Source: JAGVYE01 sp964502785
GTDB lineage: Archaea > Nanobdellota > Nanobdellia > Woesearchaeales > GW2011-AR9
NCBI GenBank assembly: GCA_964502785.1
Contig: CAZCXW010000022.1
Location: 1 to 19,887, forward strand
DNA length: 19,887 nt
Direction: 5' to 3'
The position numbers and the translations under genes are program-made. This document shows positions 13,378-19,887 of the stretch, one piece after another; position 1 is the first letter of the stretch; every line of letters begins with the position of its first letter. The notes under the pieces are model-generated. The model was not told the DNA's origin. It worked only from the letters and a program-made list of their open reading frames with translations, and ran no database searches.

Positions 13378-16300
13378 ATGAAGAAAAACACGATAACTAT
13401 TTTTTTATTATTAGTAATTGGTATTCTGGCAGCACATCCCGCATTAGGGGATATTGTTATTAATGAAATTATGAAAGATCCTTCCTCTGTTTCTGACACC
13501 AATGGGGAATGGTTTGAAATCTTTAACGATGCGGGCGCTGATGTTGATATCAACGGCTGGACACTTCGCGATAATGACGGGGAAATGCACACCATTAACA
13601 ATGGCGGGGCTTTAATTGTCCCAGCGGGAGGGTATGCTGTATTATGCCGCAATGCCAACAGCGCTGCGAATGGCGGTGTTGCGTGTGCTTATCAATACAG
13701 CGGATTTACATTAGGAAATGATGATGATGAAATTATCATCTTAAATGGCGCGGCGGAAGTTGACAGAGTAGAATATGAAAGAGTAACCTTTCCCGATCCT
13801 ACTGGCGCATCTCTAGAATTTTCTGCTGCAATGCCTGCTTTAACTGCTAATGATCTTGGTTCTAACTGGGGCACAGCTCTTGCAGTCTTTGGGGCAGGAG
13901 ATAGAGGAACCCCAGGATTTCAAAATAACGAACCGCCTTTATTTGGAACTATTCCTCCGACAACGGCTGTTGAAGATTCATTTTATATGTATACAGTTAC
14001 GGCCATCGATCCTAATGGGGATTCAATTACGTTTGGTTCATTAAATCTTCCAAACTGGCTAACTTTTGATCCTGCAACACGGGTATTAAGCGGCACTCCG
14101 ACAAACAGTGATGTGGGAACAACACTTCCTTTTTCTTTAACCGCAAGTGATGGGGGGGCTCCCGCTTCAGTACAGACATTTAGTATTACGATCGCTAATG
14201 TTAATGACGCGCCTGTTGTGCAATCTGTTTCGACGACAACGAACGAAGATACTGAAATAATCATTACACTGCCATATTCAGACGCCGATCTTTTCGATCA
14301 AGCAGAAAGCGTCAGTGTCAGTAATGTTGTCAATGGTGTCATCAGCACTCCTGCAAGTTGCATAAGCGGCGTATGCACCGTTGGTTTAACTCCTTCTCTT
14401 AACAGCAACGCGCAAATAACGGCTCAATTTACAGTCAACGATGGAGAATCTGATAGTAATGCTGGAGCGATTACCATCAATGTAAATCCGATAAACGATG
14501 CTCCTGTCATCACTGCCGTTCCTCTCGCGGCGCAAGCAGTAGAAGGCGTTTCCTTTACGGGTTTGCTCGTCAGCGCAACGGATGTTGATAATCCCCAATT
14601 AGATTTAGTTATTTCTGAAATAGCTTCTTCTTTACCTACGTGGTTATTTGTGGATTATAATACTCCTCTTCAATTAGAAGGGATGCCCCGACAGGCGGAC
14701 ATTGGCACTTCATCTTTTCCTGTGCGCATTACTGACGGCCAGGATCTTTCCAGCGAAGCGACATTGACCATTAATGTTCTTCCTGCTTTACAAATTTTGG
14801 ACAGTGCTTTTACAGTGCAAATAAATGGCCAGCCTGCAGGTATTCCAATCGATGCTGTGCCTGTAGCTCCAGGAGACACTGTTACAATCGGATATGCGGT
14901 TAAAAATAATTATGATCATTCTTTAGGAAATGTTCAAACAACAGCTCAAGTAGTCACGGGAACAGATTTTATCAATTACCAAACTTCGCAAGCAGTGCTT
15001 CCTTCGGGATCTACTGCGGCTGGTCAGTTTACATTCCAAGTGCCAGCAAACTTTGCTTCTAATACATTTGATGTGAGAATACATACTATTTACGATAATT
15101 TTTGGAGTTTTTTGTTCGGCTACGATTTTGAAAGCCAAAGAATACTGGGCTTTGACGTCTCCAGACAACCTACAAATATCATCTTGGCAAGCCTCACGGC
15201 CAGCAGCGCTAATTTAACTTGTTCCCGAACTACAACTTTAAACTTGGACCTCGCAAATACAGGACAGTTTGACATAACACCGACGGTTCTGGTTTATGAT
15301 AAGCAAGCCGTTTCGACTTCATTTGATCCTGTTACGGGCCACTTCACATTATTTAATGGTGGAACGCCAAGCGTCAGAATCAGTGCTCCTTTAGCTCAAA
15401 TTAATGCGGGCACGCAATCGACCCAAACGGTTGCAGTTAATACTGCAAATGTGTCTCAGGGGCAACAAACATTATACATTTATGTTACTAGTCCTTATTT
15501 TAATCCTGCTCAGTCTTTTGTTGGAGCAAGTGGAAGTGTTAATCTTAATATTGGCTCCTGTATAACTGCTTTTGCGCCTACTGCTTCTTCTATGATTATT
15601 GGCCAAGGAATAATGCAACAGTTTAGCATCGTTTTGGACGATCCCGGTCTTAATTCAGATATTAAATGGTTCATTGATAATATAGAAGTAACTTCTGCTG
15701 CCGGCAGCAACGCTTTCGATTTTCAGCAAAACACAGCGGGAAATTATGTCATCAAAGGAACGATTCACACTGAAGGGAAATCATGGCAAGTCCGTGTTGT
15801 GGATCGCCCTTCTTCCGTAAACTTTCAAACGAATATTCCTGCGGCAGGAACAATAAACAACAGGACAAACTTTAATCTCCAAGTAGAAAATAACGCCGCC
15901 AAAATTCTTTTCAGTGACGGAATAGATTTGGATGCTTTAATTGCGGCTGATATGTTGTCATTAGATAATCTTATTACGCTCACAGCCAACACTGTATCTG
16001 TGGATGCTCAGAGTGGCAATCCTTTCGCTGGAGAAAAAGCTACGATTACGTTCAAAAGAACGTTTACAAATCCCATCATTCAAACAGCTCCTGGCTACAA
16101 CACGCAAAGCGGTTTCATTGCCTGTCCTGCAACACAATGCACGTTTATCAGCAATCAAAATGGGGAATTTATCTTTGAAGTTAATAGTTTCTCAACGTAT
16201 CAAGTCCTTTCCACTCTGGCTGCAGATTTACAACTCCCTTCGGAAGTTGTGTTTGATAATGTTGTGCGTGGAACTAATGCCAATGTTAACGTCACCATAC

Positions 16301-17481
16301 AAAATATCGGCACTACAGAACAACTTACAAATCTTCAGGTACAGTTTCTAAATGTCAACAGCCAATTTAATCCTCAGATTCTCAGTTCGCCAGCATCTTT
16401 GAATCCGAACGAACAACAAAACATCTCCCTCAAAATTTCCGTGCCTGGCAATCAGGCTTCGGGAAAAAATAAAATTGGAGATCTGCAGGTGACGGCTTTA
16501 AATGGGAGCGGCGGTCAAGTAACGAAGACCACCCCTATTTTTGTTAAGCCTCAAACATTCTTAACGATTAAAAGCATTGAAATCAATGGCAAAAGCCGCG
16601 GCGATCTCGAATTAGACGAAGAAAACGAAATTGAAGTTGAGGTAGAAAATACCTATACTAAAGACATCGACGACGCCTCCGTTACGGTGGAAATTATCGA
16701 CGTTGGCGGCGATGATTTGGAAGAAGAATCCGACTCTTTTGATCTCAGTGTCAATGATCATGAAAAAGTTACTTTAAAGTTCAATCTGCGCCAAGAAGAT
16801 GTGGACGAAGACACTTACAAAATAAGAGTTAAGGCGCAAGGGGAAGCAGATGATGGGACGGACCATGAAGATCAGCAGGAAATCACCGTCAGCGTGAAAC
16901 GGGACCGCCATAAAATCGTCATCAGTAAGGCTGTCCTTGGCAGTTCTGATCTGCAGTGCGTGCGGCAAACAAATCTGCAGGTAACCATTGAAAATAGCGG
17001 CCGAAGCGATGAAGACGATTTAGAAGTCCGCATCAGCAATCCAGCTTTAGGCTTGGAGATGAAGAGGACAAATTTGGAATTAGATGATTATTCTGGAAGC
17101 GATAATGAAGAAAAAATCACATTTAACCTTGATGTAGAAGAAGCGGAAAATGGAACATATCCTGTTAAAGTTGCTCTTTATCAAGATGGAAAAGTTGAAG
17201 ATGAAGAAGAAGTTTCGTTGCGGATTGTGGATTGCGCTCGTTTGCAAAATGAAGATCAAACCATCCCCGTGCGCGCGGAAGGGAGAATTTCCGCTGAAGA
17301 ATTGCAGCAACAGTTAGAAGCGCGACGACAAGTGCAGCAGCAATCTCCAGAGAAGACGCCTATTGTTAGAACCTCTTTCCGCGGCAGCGATGAATATTTG
17401 ATCTTATTGGCTGGATTAACCCTTGCCGTTCTCATCGCCTTGGTTTTGGCGTTGGCACTGCTGTTCATGAAACGAAAATAA
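13378..17481 (+). CDS. Giant multidomain surface protein with lamin-tail and cadherin-like domains (1367 aa)
   Basis: Signal peptide at 1-24 (ALG-D). Lamin-tail domain at about 25-181 (INEIMKDP, GEWFEIFND, GWTLRDND, LGNDDDEIIILN). He_PIG/cadherin-like repeats at about 184-280 (LPNWLTFDPATRVLSGTP, NDAPV), 281-377 (NEDTEI, FTVNDGESDSNAG, NDAPV) and 378-470 (LPTWLFVDY, FPVRITDGQDL). Extended beta region at 471-597. Cysteine-paired module at about 598-728 (Cys615, Cys728). Ig-like segment at 730-810, then a region with Cys916/Cys921 ending FEVNSFSTYQVL. NEW3-like domain at about 949-1056. Acidic module at 1060-1176. A second cysteine-paired module at 1178-1286 (Cys1194, Cys1286). Linker, TM (1340-1363) and tail MKRK. 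The DxNGD and NDAP motifs suggest calcium binding. Likely role: S-layer-associated or adhesive stalk. Its last 66 bp overlap taw3 on the other strand. Confidence 0.85.
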   Translation: MKKNTITIFLLLVIGILAAHPALGDIVINEIMKDPSSVSDTNGEWFEIFNDAGADVDINGWTLRDNDGEMHTINNGGALIVPAGGYAVLCRNANSAANGGVACAYQYSGFTLGNDDDEIIILNGAAEVDRVEYERVTFPDPTGASLEFSAAMPALTANDLGSNWGTALAVFGAGDRGTPGFQNNEPPLFGTIPPTTAVEDSFYMYTVTAIDPNGDSITFGSLNLPNWLTFDPATRVLSGTPTNSDVGTTLPFSLTASDGGAPASVQTFSITIANVNDAPVVQSVSTTTNEDTEIIITLPYSDADLFDQAESVSVSNVVNGVISTPASCISGVCTVGLTPSLNSNAQITAQFTVNDGESDSNAGAITINVNPINDAPVITAVPLAAQAVEGVSFTGLLVSATDVDNPQLDLVISEIASSLPTWLFVDYNTPLQLEGMPRQADIGTSSFPVRITDGQDLSSEATLTINVLPALQILDSAFTVQINGQPAGIPIDAVPVAPGDTVTIGYAVKNNYDHSLGNVQTTAQVVTGTDFINYQTSQAVLPSGSTAAGQFTFQVPANFASNTFDVRIHTIYDNFWSFLFGYDFESQRILGFDVSRQPTNIILASLTASSANLTCSRTTTLNLDLANTGQFDITPTVLVYDKQAVSTSFDPVTGHFTLFNGGTPSVRISAPLAQINAGTQSTQTVAVNTANVSQGQQTLYIYVTSPYFNPAQSFVGASGSVNLNIGSCITAFAPTASSMIIGQGIMQQFSIVLDDPGLNSDIKWFIDNIEVTSAAGSNAFDFQQNTAGNYVIKGTIHTEGKSWQVRVVDRPSSVNFQTNIPAAGTINNRTNFNLQVENNAAKILFSDGIDLDALIAADMLSLDNLITLTANTVSVDAQSGNPFAGEKATITFKRTFTNPIIQTAPGYNTQSGFIACPATQCTFISNQNGEFIFEVNSFSTYQVLSTLAADLQLPSEVVFDNVVRGTNANVNVTIQNIGTTEQLTNLQVQFLNVNSQFNPQILSSPASLNPNEQQNISLKISVPGNQASGKNKIGDLQVTALNGSGGQVTKTTPIFVKPQTFLTIKSIEINGKSRGDLELDEENEIEVEVENTYTKDIDDASVTVEIIDVGGDDLEEESDSFDLSVNDHEKVTLKFNLRQEDVDEDTYKIRVKAQGEADDGTDHEDQQEITVSVKRDRHKIVISKAVLGSSDLQCVRQTNLQVTIENSGRSDEDDLEVRISNPALGLEMKRTNLELDDYSGSDNEEKITFNLDVEEAENGTYPVKVALYQDGKVEDEEEVSLRIVDCARLQNEDQTIPVRAEGRISAEELQQQLEARRQVQQQSPEKTPIVRTSFRGSDEYLILLAGLTLAVLIALVLALALLFMKRK

Positions 17482-18036
17482 GTGTCGGCTTATTTTTTCT
17501 TTACATTTTTCTGTTCTTTGCCATATTTTTTGCAGTCTTTCATTCAATATTTTTTGCAAGAATAATAAATCACAATTATATAACATAATTCCATCGTTGC
17601 AGAAAGGCATATCCATAAATTCGCTTCCTCTGATTTCCACAATTATTTTGCTTGTCGCGCTTAGAATCGCGCTTTTTTTGTAAATCTGCCGAGCTATCGT
17701 TAACAGTTTGTTGGCGGAAGCGATATCTTTACAGGCAATATGGGCAATAAAATCTTCTAACCGCAGCCAAATAAAACCATTTTTATCATCTAAATTAAAG
17801 AATGTAATGTCAATAAGATCGTGGCTCACGTTCAGCCATTCCGTTTCGTTCTTCTTTCCTTTCGTCCGCCAAAAATAAACACGCCCCGAGCAAGAAGAAG
17901 TAGTATAATAATCTTCATGGGTGTTCATTAAGTTAAGAAGAGGAATAATTCTTGCATCGACATTCCCCTTCTTGCTTTTATCTATTTTTTCCAGAAATGT
18001 TTTTTTATTATTAAGAAAATCTCCCCGAGCTATCAT
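17416..18036 (-). CDS. taw3: tRNA wybutosine-synthesising protein 3 homologue (Taw3)
   Basis: TYW3/Taw3 methylates a wybutosine precursor at G37 of tRNA-Phe using SAM. Family features: FLEKIDKSKKGNVDARIIPLL (14-34 region), then NTHEDYYTTSSCSGR, with the signature SSCSGR at 47-52. RLEDFIAHIACKDIASANKLL (92-112) and the SAILSATSKIIVEIRG strand (122-137) follow. Length 206. The start at 18036 is chosen because a TATA element lies 22-31 bp upstream and the domain begins just after it. A TTG at 18102 would add 22 residues unlike the family and overlap trmI. The 3' end overlaps the 1367-aa surface gene by 66 bp, tail to tail. It shares its promoter with trmI, another tRNA methyltransferase. Confidence 0.88.
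   Translation of the reverse strand: MIARGDFLNNKKTFLEKIDKSKKGNVDARIIPLLNLMNTHEDYYTTSSCSGRVYFWRTKGKKNETEWLNVSHDLIDITFFNLDDKNGFIWLRLEDFIAHIACKDIASANKLLTIARQIYKKSAILSATSKIIVEIRGSEFMDMPFCNDGIMLYNCDLLFLQKILNERLQKIWQRTEKCKEKISRHLFSFHEQQCQRQNQGDENGKG
17475..17498 (+). terminator. Hairpin plus T-run at the end of the surface locus
   Basis: AAAATAAG (17475-17482) and CTTATTTT (17489-17496) form a perfect 8-bp stem with loop TGTCGG. The surface gene's TAA stop lies in the first arm, and the second arm runs into TTCTTT. It acts like a terminator for the plus strand and lies inside the taw3 reading frame. Confidence 0.6.
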
Positions 18037-18056
18037 ATCCACATTTTCATGCGAAA

Positions 18057-18069
18057 CTTTAAAAATATT
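18057..18069. promoter_or_regulatory. Single TATA element shared by divergent taw3 and trmI
   Basis: The 51-bp gap between ATG 18036 (minus) and ATG 18088 (plus) holds one TATA element, TTTAAAAATA (18058-18067). It is centred about 26 bp from each start. GCGAAAC directly before it is a good BRE for the plus direction. Confidence 0.6.
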
Positions 18070-18087
18070 CTTCTTTTCGGCATAACA

Positions 18088-18822
18088 ATGAGGTTCATCC
18101 AAAAAGTTATCGTTGAAGAGAAATCAGGCAAGACATTCTTTGTGAAAGATTTGGAAGAAGATTTTCACACCGAATTTGGCGTCATTTCCCATCAAGATCT
18201 GAGTTCAAAAAAAGAAACTATTTTCTCTTCAAAAGGGCATCGTTTTTCCGTTTTCGCGCCTGCCTTTATTGATTTGTGGCATTCTCTCGAACGAGGCCCT
18301 CAGGCTTTGCGGCAGAAAGATATCGGACTCATTCTTGCCAAAACGGGGGTCAATAATAAGTTCAAAGTCGTGGATGCCGGCGGCGGCAGCGGCGCGTTGT
18401 GTTTAGCCCTCGCCAACGTCTGTAAGGAAATAACCGTTTATGAGATGAACCCTCAGCACTCTGACATTTTAGAACGAAATATCACTGCTTTTGGCCTGAA
18501 AAATATTTTTCTCAAAAAGAAAAATATCTATCAAAGCCTTGAAGAGAAAGAATTGGATTTAATAACTCTTGATCTTCCTGAACCTTGGAAAGTCGTTTCC
18601 TCTGCTGAAGAAGCTCTCAAAACGGGGGGATTCCTCGTTGTCTATGTTCCTAATCTTACCCAAGTTCAGTTATTTCTCGATGCTGTCAAAAAGACAAAAT
18701 TTAAAGTTCTGGAAACGGTAGAATTATTGGAACGCTCATGGAAAATAGAAGCTCAAATCATGCGTCCGGAATTTGAAATGCTGGGACACACGGGCTTTTT
18801 AACCTTCTGCCGGAAATTATAA
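18088..18822 (+). CDS. trmI: tRNA (adenine-57/58-N1)-methyltransferase TrmI
   Basis: SAM-dependent enzyme forming m1A58 (and m1A57 in characterised archaeal homologues) in the T-loop of tRNA. A small N-terminal beta domain (1-50) is followed by the TrmI-specific GHRFSVFAPAFIDL...RGPQ (50-72) and KDIGLILAKTG (77-87). SAM motif I is DAGGGSGALC (96-105), an acidic YEMNP (118-122) follows strand 2, motif IV is DLPEPW (162-167), and the C-terminal MLGHTGFLTFCRK (231-243) is typical. Length 244 is normal. The ATG at 18088 is preferred to one at 18049, which lies upstream of the TATA element. The 3' end overlaps the convergent small membrane-protein gene by 6 bp. SAH from this reaction is the ahcY substrate. 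Confidence 0.92.
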   Translation: MRFIQKVIVEEKSGKTFFVKDLEEDFHTEFGVISHQDLSSKKETIFSSKGHRFSVFAPAFIDLWHSLERGPQALRQKDIGLILAKTGVNNKFKVVDAGGGSGALCLALANVCKEITVYEMNPQHSDILERNITAFGLKNIFLKKKNIYQSLEEKELDLITLDLPEPWKVVSSAEEALKTGGFLVVYVPNLTQVQLFLDAVKKTKFKVLETVELLERSWKIEAQIMRPEFEMLGHTGFLTFCRKL

Positions 18823-19089
18823 TTGATATTCTTTTTCTCCGCAGTTTCTTCTCAGAAAAAATTCTGCAGCTTCAATGTATTTTTCTTCATAATGGTTTAC
18901 AATAATTTTTTGCGCCAGGTCGCATGCTTCTTTAATGCCAAATTGTTCTTCTATTAATTGTATATTCTGATACGCTTGCGGATCAGGCTCAGGCCATACG
19001 ATCTTCGAAAGCCCGCCTAAAGCGGCTAATGATAACGCTGTTAAGATTCCCACTAAAGGAAGATTGCCGTCTTGCAAATAGATTTTCAT
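18817..19089 (-). CDS. Small single-pass membrane protein (90 aa)
   Basis: Not recognised. From ATG 19089 it has a short N-terminus (MKIYLQDGN), one hydrophobic helix at about 10-30 (LPLVGILTALSLAALGGLSKIV), then a soluble helical domain of about 60 residues (EEQFGIKEACDLAQKIIVNHYEEKYIEAAEFFLRR) with two cysteines. The helix may be an uncleaved anchor. An ATG at 19119 would add ten residues; 19089 is preferred because CAAATATT (minus strand, 19118-19126) lies about 28-37 bp upstream. It ends inside the last codons of trmI on the opposite strand. Confidence 0.6.
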   Translation of the reverse strand: MKIYLQDGNLPLVGILTALSLAALGGLSKIVWPEPDPQAYQNIQLIEEQFGIKEACDLAQKIIVNHYEEKYIEAAEFFLRRNCGEKEYQL

Positions 19090-19150
19090 GATTCCATGTC
19101 TGATACTAAAAGCACTCAATATTTGAACTTATTGTCTGTGCTTACAGATG

Positions 19151-19244
19151 TATACTAAAAATCATTAGAAATTGAACATATTAATGATTTTTATATATAT
19201 AAAATGCGCCAAATAATGTTCGAATTCTAGCGCATTTTAGTATA
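19151..19244. repeat. Nested inverted repeats in the 19120-19335 spacer
   Basis: Three arm pairs are visible. Outer: TATACTAAAA (19151-19160) with TTTTAGTATA (19235-19244), perfect 10 bp. Inner left: AAAAATCATTA (19157-19167) with TAATGATTTTT (19182-19192), perfect 11 bp, 14-nt loop. Inner right: AAAATGCGC (19201-19209) with GCGCATTTT (19230-19238), perfect 9 bp, 20-nt loop. The outer arms share 4 nt with each inner hairpin, so the outer stem competes with the inner ones. No ORF longer than a few codons is present in this 216-bp gap. Confidence 0.6.
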
Positions 19245-19305
19245 TATTAGCAATTAAAAAGATATTGACCTATTTTGAGGGGATGTATAATCAATTATAA
19301 CAATT

Positions 19306-19314
19306 CTTAAAAAG
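19306..19314 (+). promoter_or_regulatory. Probable TATA element of dut
   Basis: CTTAAAAAG lies 22-30 bp before the dut ATG at 19336, consistent with a leaderless mRNA. The GAGGGGATG at 19277-19285 is too far upstream to act as its ribosome site. Confidence 0.45.
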
Positions 19315-19335
19315 TAAACTTTCTAACATTTTGTT

Positions 19336-19755
19336 ATGACCCTCAAAGCAAAGAAACTTCACCCTGATGCGCTTCTTCCTAAATATGCTCTCGCAAATGA
19401 CGCAGGGATGGATTTTTACGCTAACGAAACGCTTGTTTTGCCGCCGCAGGAACGAAAGTTGGTGTCGACAGGCATTGCCCTGGCCATTCCTCAAGGTTAC
19501 GTTGGATTGATTTGGGATAAATCAGGAATTGCTTTAAAACACGGCCTTAAAGTTATGGCAGGTGTCATTGATTCAGGTTATCGGGGAGAGATCAAGATTC
19601 TTCTTCACAATCTTTCTTCCCAGCCATTTACTATCGAGAGAGGCAAAAAAATTGCGCAGATGCTCATTCAACCAATAGAAAGAAAAAATATTGTGGAAGT
19701 TGATGAGCTTGATGAAACCCCCAGAGGGGAAGGGGGATTTGGGAGCACGGGGTGA
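19336..19755 (+). CDS. dut: dUTP diphosphatase (trimeric dUTPase)
   Basis: Hydrolyses dUTP to dUMP and pyrophosphate, keeping uracil out of DNA and supplying dTMP synthesis. All five trimeric-dUTPase motifs can be read in order: DAGMDFYA (22-29), WDKSGIA (60-66, in place of the commoner RSSLA-type box), GVIDSGYRGEI (76-86), GKKIAQMLI (103-111) and the glycine-rich RGEGGFGSTG (130-139), which folds over the neighbouring active site. The catalytic Asp79 and Tyr82 in motif 3 are present. Length 139 is normal. It stops with TGA and is followed by a hairpin terminator. Confidence 0.95.
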   Translation: MTLKAKKLHPDALLPKYALANDAGMDFYANETLVLPPQERKLVSTGIALAIPQGYVGLIWDKSGIALKHGLKVMAGVIDSGYRGEIKILLHNLSSQPFTIERGKKIAQMLIQPIERKNIVEVDELDETPRGEGGFGSTG

Positions 19756-19786
19756 TCTCATTTTCGTGTTGTAGTTGCTGGGGATT

Positions 19787-19820
19787 ATAAGGGGTCGCTG
19801 GAACCCCTTATTTCATTTTT
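19787..19820 (+). terminator. Intrinsic-type terminator after dut
   Basis: ATAAGGGGT (19787-19795) and ACCCCTTAT (19803-19811) form a perfect 9-bp stem with a 7-nt loop, followed by TTCATTTTT. It lies 32 bp beyond the dut stop codon and is the strongest hairpin terminator in the window. The remaining 67 bp to the window edge show no recognisable gene. Confidence 0.7.
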
Positions 19821-19887
19821 AGAATCTCTTATCTGCAGGCATCCAGAGTATTGAGAGAGGTGAAGTGAGAAGTAATCCTTAGTTAAT

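Noticed and set aside
16004..16351. 115-codon alternative frame inside the giant surface gene
   Set aside because: The main frame has continuous domain structure here; this frame shows no homology-like features.
18037..18102. TTG start extending taw3
   Set aside because: It overlaps the trmI start and the shared TATA element, and the extra residues do not resemble the family.
19204..19238. tRNA-like T-loop (GTTCGAATTC)
   Set aside because: No T-stem, anticodon arm or acceptor pairing surrounds it; the 9-bp arms enclose only a 20-nt loop.
1..19887. CRISPR array, insertion sequence, tRNA or rRNA gene
   Set aside because: No regularly spaced repeats, transposase-like frames or cloverleaf-compatible segments were found on reading both strands by eye; a covariance-model scan would be needed to exclude divergent tRNAs.

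Overview
The window looks archaeal. Evidence: an intact TFB with zinc ribbon and two cyclin repeats, GatD of the archaeal GatDE tRNA-Gln route, a short SAH hydrolase of archaeal type, Taw3 (wybutosine), TrmI with archaeal motifs, and promoters with a TATA element about 25-30 bp before a leaderless ATG. Many small orphan proteins, a KRGQ membrane peptide, an eight-cysteine lipoprotein and very acidic surface proteins fit a DPANN-type (for example Woesearchaeota-like) archaeon. That placement is inference; no rRNA is present to settle it. No IS element, CRISPR array, tRNA or rRNA gene was found. TGA serves as a normal stop (VIT transporter, dUTPase).

Layout. 1-435: a small disordered hypothetical (minus). 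436-2698 (minus): gatD, then a cysteine-rich lipoprotein and a VIT-family iron/manganese transporter, the last two coupled by a TAATG overlap. gatD diverges from ahcY (SAH hydrolase, 2755-4011) across 56 bp holding one central TATA element. 4044-4696: two small hypotheticals. 4815-6876 (plus): a flavin-reductase-like flavoprotein, then msrA and a PfkB kinase most like adenosine kinase. ahcY and this kinase would together clear SAH and adenosine from methyl transfer, and msrA repairs oxidised methionine. 6871-7275 (minus): a lone receiver domain interrupted by one in-frame TGA. 7425-8474 (minus): two fused HIT domains with damaged histidine triads. 8552: LysM protein. 8868-9791 (minus): TFB. 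9911-10345: very short ORFs. 10358-10690 (minus): cupin. 10912-11430: helical hypothetical. 11464-11703 (minus): small hypothetical.

11875-17481 is a cell-surface locus: a 478-residue and a 1367-residue secreted, C-terminally anchored protein. The larger carries a lamin-tail domain and cadherin/He_PIG-like repeats. Both share an acidic beta-sandwich module with a paired-cysteine pattern and the same TM-plus-basic-tail ending. A hairpin with a T-run lies between them and another follows the second.

17416-19755: taw3 (minus) and trmI (plus), both tRNA modification genes, diverge over 51 bp that again hold one TATA element. A small membrane protein (minus), a 216-bp spacer with nested inverted repeats, and dUTPase (dut) with a hairpin terminator close the window. 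First genes of units mostly appear leaderless; internal genes and the surface genes carry Shine-Dalgarno-like G-rich tracts.
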